This document shows, piece by piece, positions 26,094 through 35,159 of a DNA stretch of 64,000 nt. Source of the stretch: Paractinoplanes maris (GTDB lineage: Bacteria > Actinomycetota > Actinomycetes > Mycobacteriales > Micromonosporaceae); NCBI RefSeq assembly GCF_023544465.1, contig NZ_JALPVL010000009.1, positions 310,001 through 374,000 of the forward strand. The letters are read 5' to 3'. The position numbers and the translations under genes are program-made. Numbering within the stretch: the stretch's first letter is position 1; each line of letters begins with the position of its first letter. The notes below the pieces were generated by a model. The model was not told where the DNA came from. It ran no database searches and saw only the letters and a program-made list of their open reading frames with translations.

Positions 26094-27067
26094 GCCCCCC
26101 CGACGTCTCGGTCGTCATCGTCTCGTACAACACCCGCGAGCTCACGCTGGACGGGCTGAGGCGGCTGCTGGACAGCCGCACCTCGGACGTCGGCTTCGAC
26201 GTCACCGTGGTCGACAACGCCTCCTCCGACGGGTCGGCCGACGCCATCGCCGCGGAGTTCCCCGAGGTGCGGCTGCTGCGCGTGCCGGTGAACGTGGGGT
26301 GGGGCCGGGGCGTCAACCGGGGCGTGGCCGCGAGCACGGGCCGCTACGTGCTGTTGCTGAACCCCGACGCCGCGCCGGTCGGCCACCCGGTCGACGAGCT
26401 GTTCCGCTTCGCGCAGGCCCACCCGCGTCACGGCATCTACACCGGCCGGACCCTGCACGCCGACGGCACCGACGACATGTACTGCTGCTGGGGGCTGCCG
26501 AGCCTGCGGGGCTACGTCGGCTTTGCCACCGGCCTCGGCTCGGTGTCCGGCTGGTTCAACCCCGAGGGCCTTCCCGGGTACGACCGGCAGAGCGTCCGTG
26601 AGGTGCCGGCCGTCTCGGGTTGCTGCATGCTCGTCGAGCGCGGCCTGTTCGACCGGCTCGGCGGCTTCGACCCGATCTACTTCCTCTACAGCGACGACAT
26701 CGACCTGTGCACGCGGGCCGCGGCGCTGGGTGCCAGTCCGGTCGTGGTGCCGTCCGCCTCCGTCATCCATGTCGGTGGGGCGTCGTCCAGCTCCGAGGGT
26801 CAGCGCATCAAGATCCTGCGAGGCAAGGCGACCTACGTACGCCGGCACTGGTCGCCCGCGAAGGCCCGGCTGGCCCTGGGGCTGATGGCCACCGGCGTGG
26901 GCCTGCGAGCCGCCGCCAAGACCGTGCTCGGGCGCGACCGGTCCCGCGGGGTCGACTGGACGGCCGTGTGGCGTGCGCGCCGCACCTGGCAGGCCGGCTG
27001 GCCCGAGGTCGACGAGCCCCGGCCCCCGCACAGCGCCCTGCTCGAACAAGCCCCGACTGCCATGTGA
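26090..27067 (+). CDS. Glycosyltransferase family 2, rhamnosyltransferase-like
   Basis: The product has 325 residues, ATGA-coupled to the WecG-like gene. The motifs VSVVIVSYNTREL, VTVVDNASSDGSAD, LLLNPDAAPVG (in place of a plain DXD) and FLYSDDIDLCTRAAALG place it with the WbbL-like GT2 enzymes, many of which use dTDP-L-rhamnose. That would fit the rml genes at 36934-40262, but the donor is an inference. The C-terminal 80 residues are basic and helical (GKATYVRRHWSPAKARLALG). It is followed after 11 bases by a giant secreted protein. Confidence 0.88.
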   Translation: MSPPDVSVVIVSYNTRELTLDGLRRLLDSRTSDVGFDVTVVDNASSDGSADAIAAEFPEVRLLRVPVNVGWGRGVNRGVAASTGRYVLLLNPDAAPVGHPVDELFRFAQAHPRHGIYTGRTLHADGTDDMYCCWGLPSLRGYVGFATGLGSVSGWFNPEGLPGYDRQSVREVPAVSGCCMLVERGLFDRLGGFDPIYFLYSDDIDLCTRAAALGASPVVVPSASVIHVGGASSSSEGQRIKILRGKATYVRRHWSPAKARLALGLMATGVGLRAAAKTVLGRDRSRGVDWTAVWRARRTWQAGWPEVDEPRPPHSALLEQAPTAM

Positions 27068-27078
27068 GGCGGTACACC

Positions 27079-30000
27079 ATGCCCAAGCCGTTGCGGTCCT
27101 TCCTTGCCCTCGCCCTGGTCACGGCCGGGCTCCTCGTGCCCGCCCCGGCCTCGGCGGCCGATCCGTGCACCCCGCTCGTCAACCCGGTCGCGTGCGAGAA
27201 CAGCAAGCCCGGCACCCCGTCCTCGACCTGGGAGGTGGCCGGGTCGGGCAGCGCGGCGATCCAGGGCTTCGCCACCGAGATGAGCGTGAATGTCGGCGGG
27301 ACGCAACGGTTCAAGGTGAAGTCGACGGCGGCGTCGTACCGCCTGGACATCTATCGGATGGGTTACTACGGCGGGGCCGGCGCCCGGCTGATCACGACAG
27401 TGAACCCGGTCGGCCGGCAGACCCAGCCCGAGTGCCTCACCGCCCCGGCGACCGGGCTGGTCGACTGCGGCAACTGGGCGGTGTCGGCCTCCTGGGCGGT
27501 GCCCGCCACCGCGGTCTCCGGCATCTATTTCGCCCGGCTGACCCGCACCGACGGCACGTCCGGCGCGAGCCTGGTCGTCTTCGTCGTCCGGGACGACGCC
27601 AGCCGGTCGGACCTGGTGTTCCAGACCGCGGACACCACCTGGCAGGCCTACAACCAGTACGGCGGCAACAGCCTCTACGTGGGCTCTCCGGCCGGCCGGG
27701 CCTACAAGGTGAGCTACAACCGCCCGGTCACCACGCGGGGCACCGGCGCCGAGGACTCGGTCTTCAACGCCGAATACCCGATGGTGCGGTGGCTGGAGGC
27801 CAACGGCTACGACGTCAGCTACCTCTCCGGCGTCGACACCGACGCCCGGGGCTCACTGCTGACCAACCACAAGGCGTTCCTGTCGGTCGGCCACGACGAG
27901 TACTGGTCGGGGCGGCAGCGGGCCAATGTCGAGGCCGCCCGCGACGCCGGGGTGCACCTGGCCTTCTTCAGTGGCAACGAGGTGTTCTGGAAGACCCGGT
28001 GGGAGACGTCGATCGACGGCTCGGGCACCCCGTACCGGACTCTGGTCGCCTACAAGGAGACCCACGCCAACGCCAAGATCGACCCGACCGCGGAGTGGAC
28101 CGGGAGCTGGCGTGACCCACGGTTCAGCCCGCCGTCCGACGGCAACCGGCCGGAGAACGGGCTGACCGGCACCATTTTCAAGGTCAATGCGGGCACGGTG
28201 AGCCTCAAGGTGCCGGCCGCGGACGGCAAGCTGCGGTTCTGGCGGGGCACCACCGTGGCCACCCAGGCGGCCGGCGCCACCGCGACGCTGGGCACCGGCA
28301 CGGTCGGCTACGAGTGGGACGAGGACGCGGACAACGGCGCCCGGCCCCGCGGGCTGATCCGGCTCTCGACCACCACGGCCGGCGGCCTCGACGTGCTGCA
28401 GGACTACGGTTCGACGTACGCCACCGGAAGCGCCACCCACCGGCTGACGCTCTACCGCGCGCCCAGCGGCGCCCTGGTCTTCGGCGCGGGCACGGTCCAG
28501 TGGTCGTGGGGCCTCGACAGCACCCACGACCGGGGCTCCGGCGCCGCCAGCACCCCGATGCGCCAGGCCACGGTCAACCTGTTCGCCGACATGGGCTCCC
28601 AACCGGCCACCCTGCAGTCCGGCCTGACCGCCGCCTCGGCATCCACCGACACCACCGGTCCGAGTGCCGTCATCACCTCGCCGGCCGCCGGCGCGACGGT
28701 GCAGTCGGGCTCGCCGGTGACCATCTCGGGCACGGCCACCGACACCGGCGGCGTCGTCGGCGGGGTCGAGATCTCCACCGACAGCGGTGCCAGCTGGCAC
28801 CCGGCCACCGGCCGCGCCGCCTGGACGTACTCCTGGAACCCGACGGCCAGTGGGCCGGCCACGATCCGGGTCCGGGCGACCGACGACAGCGCCAACGTGG
28901 GGGCGGACACGACCGTCGCCGTCACCGTGGGGGCGCGCACCTGCCCCTGCAGCATCTGGGGCTCGGGCGTCACCCCGGAGCTGGCCGCCGACCCCGACAC
29001 GACCGGCACCGAGGTCGGCACCAGATTCCGCGCGGACGTCGCCGGCCGGGTCACCGCGATCCGCTTCTACAAGAGTTCGGCCAACACCGGCACCCACGTC
29101 GGGCACCTGTGGTCGGCCTCGGGCTCGCTGCTGTCGACCGTCACCTTCACCGGCGAGACGGCCTCCGGCTGGCAGCAGGCCACCCTGGCCACGCCGGTGA
29201 CGCTGACCGCCGGGACGACGTATGTGGTGTCCTACTACGCGCCGAACGGCCGGTACGCCGCCGACACCGGCTACTTCGCGACGCGGGGCTACGACAACGA
29301 ACCGCTGCACGCCCCGCGGGACGGGACCGACGGCGCGAACGGCGTCTACCGGTTCGGCACCGGCTTCCCCACCCTGGCCTGGGAGTCTGCCAACTACTGG
29401 GTCGACGTGGTGTTCAGCCCGGGCGGCGGCACACCGGACACGACCGCGCCGGCCGTGGTCACCCGGACGCCCGCCCCGGGAGCCACCGGCGTCGCCCGCA
29501 CCGCCACCGCGGCCGCGACGTTCAGCGAGCCGGTGACCGGCGCCCTCATCGCGGTCACCGGTGTCGCGGGAGCCACGACCTACGACGCGGGCACCAGCAC
29601 CGCGACCTTCACCCCCTCAGCCCCGCTGGCCGGCTCCACCAGCTACACCGTCACGGTCAGCGGTGCCCGCGACGCCGCCGGCAACCTCATGGCCGCCACC
29701 TCGTGGTCGTTCACCACCGCGGCGAGCACCCCCAGCGGCTGCCCGTGCTCGATCTGGGCCGCCACGGTGACGCCCGGCACCCCGGCCGAACCCGACTCCG
29801 GCGCCGTCGAGGTGGGCACGAAGTTCCGGTCGGACGTGGCCGGTCAGGTGACCGGGGTGCGGTTCTACAAGGGCGGCGGCAACACCGGCACGCACGTGGG
29901 CCATCTGTGGAGCGCCAGCGGGACCGCCCTCGGCACGGTCACCTTCACCGGTGAGTCGGCGACCGGCTGGCAGACGGCGACCTTCGCCACGCCCGTGACG

Positions 30001-30234
30001 ATCGCGGCCGGCACGACGTACGTCGTCTCCTACTACGCGCCGACCGGCCGATACGCCACGGACAGCGGCTACTTCACGTCGTCCGGCGTCGACAACGGCT
30101 CGCTGCACGCGCTGCGCGACGGCGTCGACGGTCCCAATGGTGTCTACCGCTACGGCACCGGCGGCGGCTTCCCGTCCGCGAGCTGGCAAGGCAGCAACTA
30201 CTGGGTCGACGTCCTGTTCACTCCCGGCACCTGA
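27079..30234 (+). CDS. Giant secreted protein: N,N-dimethylformamidase-like domain, Ig-like domain and two CPC-type DUF4082 modules
   Basis: The product has 1051 residues. Signal peptide 1-27 (FLALALVTAGLLVPAPASA). Residues about 28-510 are the dimethylformamidase-like domain and a clear paralogue of the one at 9019 (YRMGYYGGAGAR, VGHDEYWSGRQR, FFSGNEVFWKTRW, ALVFGAGTVQWSWGL). An Ig-like domain lies at about 530-615, DUF4082 at 620-782, a Big_5-like domain at 783-885 and a second DUF4082 at 888-1051. Both DUF4082 modules begin with CPCSIW, giving a Cys-x-Cys pair absent from the 9019 protein. The enzyme domain's family cleaves C-N bonds in amides; the natural substrate here is unknown, and an N-acyl or amide group of the surface polymer is a guess. 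It sits 11 bases after a glycosyltransferase and nine bases before the next secreted protein. Confidence 0.85.
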   Translation: MPKPLRSFLALALVTAGLLVPAPASAADPCTPLVNPVACENSKPGTPSSTWEVAGSGSAAIQGFATEMSVNVGGTQRFKVKSTAASYRLDIYRMGYYGGAGARLITTVNPVGRQTQPECLTAPATGLVDCGNWAVSASWAVPATAVSGIYFARLTRTDGTSGASLVVFVVRDDASRSDLVFQTADTTWQAYNQYGGNSLYVGSPAGRAYKVSYNRPVTTRGTGAEDSVFNAEYPMVRWLEANGYDVSYLSGVDTDARGSLLTNHKAFLSVGHDEYWSGRQRANVEAARDAGVHLAFFSGNEVFWKTRWETSIDGSGTPYRTLVAYKETHANAKIDPTAEWTGSWRDPRFSPPSDGNRPENGLTGTIFKVNAGTVSLKVPAADGKLRFWRGTTVATQAAGATATLGTGTVGYEWDEDADNGARPRGLIRLSTTTAGGLDVLQDYGSTYATGSATHRLTLYRAPSGALVFGAGTVQWSWGLDSTHDRGSGAASTPMRQATVNLFADMGSQPATLQSGLTAASASTDTTGPSAVITSPAAGATVQSGSPVTISGTATDTGGVVGGVEISTDSGASWHPATGRAAWTYSWNPTASGPATIRVRATDDSANVGADTTVAVTVGARTCPCSIWGSGVTPELAADPDTTGTEVGTRFRADVAGRVTAIRFYKSSANTGTHVGHLWSASGSLLSTVTFTGETASGWQQATLATPVTLTAGTTYVVSYYAPNGRYAADTGYFATRGYDNEPLHAPRDGTDGANGVYRFGTGFPTLAWESANYWVDVVFSPGGGTPDTTAPAVVTRTPAPGATGVARTATAAATFSEPVTGALIAVTGVAGATTYDAGTSTATFTPSAPLAGSTSYTVTVSGARDAAGNLMAATSWSFTTAASTPSGCPCSIWAATVTPGTPAEPDSGAVEVGTKFRSDVAGQVTGVRFYKGGGNTGTHVGHLWSASGTALGTVTFTGESATGWQTATFATPVTIAAGTTYVVSYYAPTGRYATDSGYFTSSGVDNGSLHALRDGVDGPNGVYRYGTGGGFPSASWQGSNYWVDVLFTPGT

Positions 30235-30243
30235 GGAGCCCCG

Positions 30244-33200
30244 ATGCACAAACGGTCGTTGTTGCTCGCGCTCTGCCTGGCGCTGGTGGCCACGTTTCTC
30301 ACCGCGCCGCGGGCGGCGTCGGCCGCCGTCTGCCCCTGCTCGATCTGGTCGGCGACGGCCGTCCCGGCCAACCCGGCCGAGGCCGACACCGCGGCCGTGG
30401 AGGTGGGCGTGAAGTTCCGCTCGGACAACAACGGCTTCGTCACGGGCGTGCGGTTCTACAAGGGGAGTGGCAACACCGGCACCCACGTCGGGCACCTGTG
30501 GAGCGCGGCCGGGATCAACCTGGGCACAGTCACGTTCACCAACGAGACGGCGACCGGCTGGCAGACCGCCACCTTCGCCGCGCCGGTGGCCGTCACGGCC
30601 AACACGACCTACGTCGCCTCCTACTACGCCCCCAACGGCCGGTACGCCGCGGACGACAACACGTTCGCGGCGGCCGGGGTCGACAACGCGCCGCTGCACG
30701 CGCTGCGGGACGGTGCCGACGGTCCCAACGGCGTGTACCGCTACGGCGCGGGCGGTGGTTTCCCGGCCAACACGTGGCAGGCGGCCAACTACTGGGTCGA
30801 CGTCGTGTTCACCGACAACGGCGTCGACACCACCCCGCCGTCGGTGACCGCCGCGAACCCGGCGGCCGGCGCCACCGGCGTCCCCCCGACGACCACCGTG
30901 GGCGCGACGTTCAGCGAGGCGCTGCAGGCCGGTACGGTGACCATCGCGGTCGGCGGTGTGGCCGGGGCCCCGGCCTACGACGCGACGTCGCGCACTCTCA
31001 CCTTCACGCCGTCCGGCCCGCTCGCCCCGTCGACGACCTATACCGTCACGGTCTCCGGCGCCCGAGATCCGGCCGGCAACACGATGACCCCGTACAGCTG
31101 GAATTTCACCACCGCCGCGCCCAGCGGGTCGTGTCCCTGCACGATCTGGGCGTCCACCGCCACGCCGGCCACCCCGGCCGTCAGCGACAACTCGGCGGTC
31201 GAGCTCGGCGTCCGGTTCCGCACCAGCACCTCCGGCTTCGTCACCGGCCTGAAGTTCTACAAGGGCAGTGGCAACAGCGGCACGCACACCGGGGCGCTGT
31301 GGACGAACACCGGCACCCGCCTGAGCACCGTGACCTTCACCGGCGAATCGGCGACCGGCTGGCAGACGGCCACCCTGCCCAGTCCGGTCGCGGTCACGGC
31401 CAACACGACATACGTGGCCTCGTACCACACGGACACCGGTTTCTATTCCGCCACCGCCAACGGCCTCGCCTCGGCGGTCTCCCGCGGTCCCCTGACCGCC
31501 CTGGCCAACGCGGCCAACAGCGGCAACGGCCTTTACCGGTACGGGGCCAGTGCCTTCCCCACCAGCGCCTACCAGGCCACCAACTACTGGGTCGACGTCG
31601 TCTTCGACACCACGGCCACCGACAGCACGCCGCCGTCGCTCACCACCCGCAGCCCGGCGGCCGGAGCCACCGGTGTGGCGACGACCGCGCGAGTGACCGC
31701 GACCTTCAACGAGCCGGTGTCCGGGGCCGCCCTCGCGCTCGCCGGTGTCACGGGCACCACGACCTATGACGCGGGCACCAGCACAGTGACCTTCACGCCG
31801 TCAGCCACGCTGGCTCCCTCGACCGATTACACCGCCTCGGTCAGCGGCGCCCGGGACACCGCGGGCAACCTCATGGCCCCGCTCACGTGGTCCTTCACGA
31901 CGGCCGCCCCGCCACCGCCGCCACCGGACCAGGGCCCCGGCGGTCCGGTCCTCGTGGTCAAGACCGCGAGCGGCTTCACCCCGTTCCTGGCCGAGGTCCT
32001 GCGCACCGAGGGGCTCAACGAGTTCGCCACCGCCGACCTGTCCACGGTCACGGCGGCGACGCTCAGCCAGTACGACGTCGTGCTGCTCGGCCAGAGCACG
32101 CTGACCGCGGCCCAGGCCGGCCTGTTCACGGCCTGGGTCTCCGGCGGCGGCAACCTCATCGCCTTCCGGCCCGACAAACAGCTGGCGAGCCTGCTCGGCT
32201 TGACCGCCACCACCGGGACGCTCGCCGAGGGCTACCTGAAGGTCGACACGGCGGCCGCACCCGGCACCGGGATCACCGATCAGACGATGCAGTTCCACGG
32301 CACCGCCGACCGCTACACGCTGGCCGGGGCGCGAGCGGTGGCCACGCTCTATTCGACCGCGACCACCGCCACCACCAACCCGGCCGTCACCCTGGCCGAC
32401 GTCGGATCGGCGGGCGGGCAGGCCGCCGCCTTCACCTTCGACCTGCCGCAGTCGCTGGTACAGACCCGGCAGGGCAACCCCGCCTGGGACGGGCAGGACC
32501 GCGACGGCGCGGGGCCGATCCGCTCGGACGATCTGTACTTCGGCGGGTCCTCGCCCGACTGGGTCAACCTGGCCAAGGTGGCCGTGCCCCAGGCCGACGA
32601 GCAGCAGCGCCTGCTGGCCAACCTGATCGGCGCGATGAACCTGGACCGTAAGCCGCTGCCCAGGTTCTGGTACTTCCCGCGCAGCCTCAAGGCGGTGGTG
32701 GTAGCCACCGGCGACGACCACGCCAACGGTGGCACGGTGGGCCGGTTCGACCAGTTCAGCGCCAACAGCCTGGCCGAGTGCGACTACGCCGAGTGGCGCT
32801 GCAACCGCTTCACCTCGTACGTCTTCCCGGACACCCCGTTGACCAACAGCCAGGCGGCGGCGTTCCAGGCGCAGGGTTTCGAGGTCGCCCTGCACCTCAA
32901 CACGGGCTGCGCCAACTACACGGCCTCGTCGCTGGCGAGCACCCTCACCGGCCAGCTCGCGACCTGGCGGGCGAAATACGCCTCGGTCGCCGCGCCGGCC
33001 ACCAACCGCACCCACTGCATAGTGTGGTCGGACTGGTCGTCGCAGGCCTCGGCCGAGGCGGCCAACGGGATCCGGCTCGACACGAACTACTACTACTGGC
33101 CGGGCAGCTGGGTGAACGACCGGCCCGGCTTCATGACCGGCTCCGGCATGCCGATGCGGTTCTCGGCGAAGGCGGGCGGACTGCTCGACGTCTATCAGGC

Positions 33201-34413
33201 GGCCACCCAGATGACCGACGAGTCCGGCCAGAGCTATCCGTTCACCGTCAACACGTTGCTCGACCGGGCGCTCGGCGCGGAGGGTTACTACGGGGCCTTC
33301 ACCGCCAACATGCACACCGATCTGGGGACGACCTGGGACAGCGACCAGGTGCTCGAGTCGGCCCGCAGCCGCGGGGTGCCGCTGATCAGCGCGCTCCAGC
33401 TGCTCACCTGGCTCGACGGTCGCAACGGCTCCTCGTACTCGGGCATCTCCTGGTCCGGGACGGGGCTGTCGTTCACCGTGAACGTCGGTGCGGGCGCGAC
33501 CGGGCTGACCGGCATGGTGCCGACCCTGGGGGTGGGTGGCCGGACGCTGACGACCCTGACCCGCGCGGGCACGGCGGTTCCCTTCACCCGTACGACTATC
33601 AAGGGTGTCGAGTACGCCATGTTCACCGCCGCCCCGGGTGCGTACTCGGCGGGATACGGTGGCGCCGCTCCCGCGGTGCGCGCTCCGGCGGGCGGCCCGG
33701 CGGCGACGGCGGACAGCCGGGCGCCGGGCACCTCCGCGGTGTCCGTGCTGGCCCAGGCCGACGGCACCGCGGCGGTGAGGTGGCAGACCGATGAGTCGGC
33801 CGCGGCCACCCTGCTGGCCGGCCCGGACCCGGCGGCGCTGGAGGCGTGGCCGGCCGACCGCGGCGGCACACGGCACCAGGCGGTGGTGACCGGCCTCGAG
33901 CCGGGAGCCACCTACCACTACCGGGTGCGCAGCACCGACCGCGCGGGCAACGTGACCGTGTGGCCCAGCGCCGATCGGCCACCGGCGACCTTCGTCTCGT
34001 CGGCCGCCGGGGTGGCCGATCACACCGCCGCCCAGTGGCGAACCGGGGGAGAGAAGAGGGTCTCGGTCACCAGCGACGGCGTGCGGCTGAGCGGTGGCGC
34101 CCGGAGCGGGACGCTGATCTCCCGGGTGCTCGACGCGGGCCAGATGGTGACGTGGGACAGGCTGACCTATGAGGCGGCCGTGCCGTCCGGCGCGTCAGCG
34201 CTCGTATATGTGCGGACCGGCAGCACGTCCAGCCCCGGCGCCTCCTGGAGCGGCTGGACGCTCGTGCGCCAGGGCGACCGGGTCGCCGGGAGCTCCCGCT
34301 ACGCGCAATACCGCGTGGAGCTGAGAGCCGGCCGCGCCGGTCCGGTCTTCCGGGGCCTCAGCATCACCTCGGACGCCAAGCCGCGGGACACGCCGACCGA
34401 GACCGGCCGGTAG
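30244..34413 (+). CDS. Giant secreted mosaic: DUF4082-Big_5-DUF4082-Big_5, ThuA/GATase-like, deacetylase-like, FnIII
   Basis: The product has 1389 residues with a signal peptide at 1-29 (LLLALCLALVATFLTAPRAASA). DUF4082 modules at about 31-193 and 298-455 start with CPCSIW and CPCTIW, each followed by a Big_5-like domain (194-295, 456-556). A Pro linker leads to a flavodoxin- or ThuA-like domain (about 565-800: VLVVKTASGFTPFLAEVLR, YDVVLLGQSTLT). Next comes a domain of about 240 residues starting VVVATGDDHANGGT that resembles NodB-type polysaccharide deacetylases. The motifs are degenerate: GDDH stands in for the usual DD motif and ALHLNTGC for HxxxH. An FnIII-like domain (about 1160-1240, ATYHYRVRSTDRAGNVT) and a beta-rich end follow. 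It probably binds and modifies exopolysaccharide. It closes the plus-strand group; a hairpin follows. Confidence 0.82.
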   Translation: MHKRSLLLALCLALVATFLTAPRAASAAVCPCSIWSATAVPANPAEADTAAVEVGVKFRSDNNGFVTGVRFYKGSGNTGTHVGHLWSAAGINLGTVTFTNETATGWQTATFAAPVAVTANTTYVASYYAPNGRYAADDNTFAAAGVDNAPLHALRDGADGPNGVYRYGAGGGFPANTWQAANYWVDVVFTDNGVDTTPPSVTAANPAAGATGVPPTTTVGATFSEALQAGTVTIAVGGVAGAPAYDATSRTLTFTPSGPLAPSTTYTVTVSGARDPAGNTMTPYSWNFTTAAPSGSCPCTIWASTATPATPAVSDNSAVELGVRFRTSTSGFVTGLKFYKGSGNSGTHTGALWTNTGTRLSTVTFTGESATGWQTATLPSPVAVTANTTYVASYHTDTGFYSATANGLASAVSRGPLTALANAANSGNGLYRYGASAFPTSAYQATNYWVDVVFDTTATDSTPPSLTTRSPAAGATGVATTARVTATFNEPVSGAALALAGVTGTTTYDAGTSTVTFTPSATLAPSTDYTASVSGARDTAGNLMAPLTWSFTTAAPPPPPPDQGPGGPVLVVKTASGFTPFLAEVLRTEGLNEFATADLSTVTAATLSQYDVVLLGQSTLTAAQAGLFTAWVSGGGNLIAFRPDKQLASLLGLTATTGTLAEGYLKVDTAAAPGTGITDQTMQFHGTADRYTLAGARAVATLYSTATTATTNPAVTLADVGSAGGQAAAFTFDLPQSLVQTRQGNPAWDGQDRDGAGPIRSDDLYFGGSSPDWVNLAKVAVPQADEQQRLLANLIGAMNLDRKPLPRFWYFPRSLKAVVVATGDDHANGGTVGRFDQFSANSLAECDYAEWRCNRFTSYVFPDTPLTNSQAAAFQAQGFEVALHLNTGCANYTASSLASTLTGQLATWRAKYASVAAPATNRTHCIVWSDWSSQASAEAANGIRLDTNYYYWPGSWVNDRPGFMTGSGMPMRFSAKAGGLLDVYQAATQMTDESGQSYPFTVNTLLDRALGAEGYYGAFTANMHTDLGTTWDSDQVLESARSRGVPLISALQLLTWLDGRNGSSYSGISWSGTGLSFTVNVGAGATGLTGMVPTLGVGGRTLTTLTRAGTAVPFTRTTIKGVEYAMFTAAPGAYSAGYGGAAPAVRAPAGGPAATADSRAPGTSAVSVLAQADGTAAVRWQTDESAAATLLAGPDPAALEAWPADRGGTRHQAVVTGLEPGATYHYRVRSTDRAGNVTVWPSADRPPATFVSSAAGVADHTAAQWRTGGEKRVSVTSDGVRLSGGARSGTLISRVLDAGQMVTWDRLTYEAAVPSGASALVYVRTGSTSSPGASWSGWTLVRQGDRVAGSSRYAQYRVELRAGRAGPVFRGLSITSDAKPRDTPTETGR

Positions 34414-34426
34414 ACCCCGATCGCGA

Positions 34427-34455
34427 CGCTCGGCCCGGGAGTCCCGGGCCGAGCG
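34427..34455 (+). terminator. Strong GC hairpin after the giant secreted protein
   Basis: A 14-bp stem, CGCTCGGCCCGGGA against TCCCGGGCCGAGCG, with a one-base centre, 14 bases after the stop at 34413. There is no U-run, as is common for actinomycete terminators. Confidence 0.6.
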
Positions 34456-34622
34456 GGGTGGGACGCCCCGGCCGAAACAGGACGCCGGGGCGACATCGGT
34501 GGCCGGCCAACCGGACCGCAACCAGAGGGCATCGGGGTAGCTCCCAAGTCGGCGCCTGCGAGGCCGAACCAGGTCTGTGAGAGCCCCGGTAGCGACCGGG
34601 ACCACTTACCGGAAGGCAGTCG
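34456..34622 (+). promoter_or_regulatory. Structured leader of the CAP gene, possible diverged c-di-AMP (ydaO-type) element
   Basis: About 165 bases with several hairpins: CGCCCCGGC/GCCGGGGCG (34464-34472, 34484-34492), TCGGC/GCCGA (34549-34553, 34563-34567) and CCCGGT/ACCGGG (34585-34590, 34595-34600). The last lies just before the GGAAGG ribosome site at 34611. The segment GAGGCCGAACC then CCCCGGTAGCG faintly resembles the 3' half of ydaO-type riboswitches, which often precede cell-wall genes in actinomycetes, but conserved bases are missing. It is listed as a candidate only. Confidence 0.25.
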
Positions 34623-35105
34623 ATGCGTTCTTCGATCACCAAGCGTCTGGCCCTGATCGCGATGATCCCCGCCACCCTGCTCGTCGTGGTCGCGTTCGCT
34701 TCGTCCGCCCAGGCCGCCGTCACCGGCTCCGCGAAGCTGCAGAGCGACATCGCGGTGCTGACCAACAAGCAGCGCGCGGCCCACGGCTGCAAGGCCGTCG
34801 TCGTCAGCCCGGCCCTGACCCGGGCCGCCGTCGGCCACAGCGCCTACCAGGCCCGCACCAAGACCATGAGCCACACCGGTTCGGCCGGTTCGACCTTCAT
34901 CACCCGCTCGAAGGCCGCCGGCTACAGCCGTCCGCTGAGCGAGAACGTCGCCTACGGCTTCAGCAGCGCTTCCGCCGTTGTCGGGGCGTGGATGAAGAGC
35001 CCGGGTCACCGCGCGAACATCCTCAACTGCAAGGCGATCGCGGTCGGCGTCGGCGTGGCCTACGCCGGCGGCACCCCGTACTTCACCCAGGACTTCGGTT
35101 ACTGA
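34623..35105 (+). CDS. Secreted CAP-domain (SCP/PR-1-like) protein
   Basis: The product has 160 residues: a signal peptide of about 31 residues (LALIAMIPATLLVVVAFASSAQA) and one CAP domain. Visible CAP features are LTNKQRAAHGCKAVVVSPAL, the His of GHSAYQARTKTMSHTG, SENVAYGFSSASAVVGAWM, and the conserved SPGHRANILNCK. The cysteines in HGCK and NCK could form a disulphide. Bacterial CAP proteins are extracellular and often cell-wall linked; enzymatic activity is unproven. A long structured leader precedes it. It is convergent with the sugar-phosphate transferase, with a shared hairpin between. Confidence 0.92.
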   Translation: MRSSITKRLALIAMIPATLLVVVAFASSAQAAVTGSAKLQSDIAVLTNKQRAAHGCKAVVVSPALTRAAVGHSAYQARTKTMSHTGSAGSTFITRSKAAGYSRPLSENVAYGFSSASAVVGAWMKSPGHRANILNCKAIAVGVGVAYAGGTPYFTQDFGY

Positions 35106-35120
35106 CTTCCCGGGACAGCG

Positions 35121-35151
35121 CAGGGCCTCACCCGTCACGGGTGAGGCCCTG
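35121..35151. terminator. Bidirectional terminator hairpin
   Basis: A perfect 14-bp stem, CAGGGCCTCACCCG and CGGGTGAGGCCCTG, with a TCA loop, followed by CCGTCGTTT. It sits in the 54-base gap between two convergent genes, so it can serve both. Confidence 0.85.
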
Positions 35152-35159
35152 CCGTCGTT

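Noticed and set aside
28938..31620. Similar DNA segments in the two adjacent DUF4082 genes
   Set aside because: They follow protein-domain homology with many silent differences, so they are diverged paralogous modules, not a recent DNA repeat or insertion.
31801..34023. Minus-strand frame of 740 residues opposite the mosaic protein
   Set aside because: Low-complexity Arg/Gly/Val-rich translation typical of antisense frames in GC-rich DNA.
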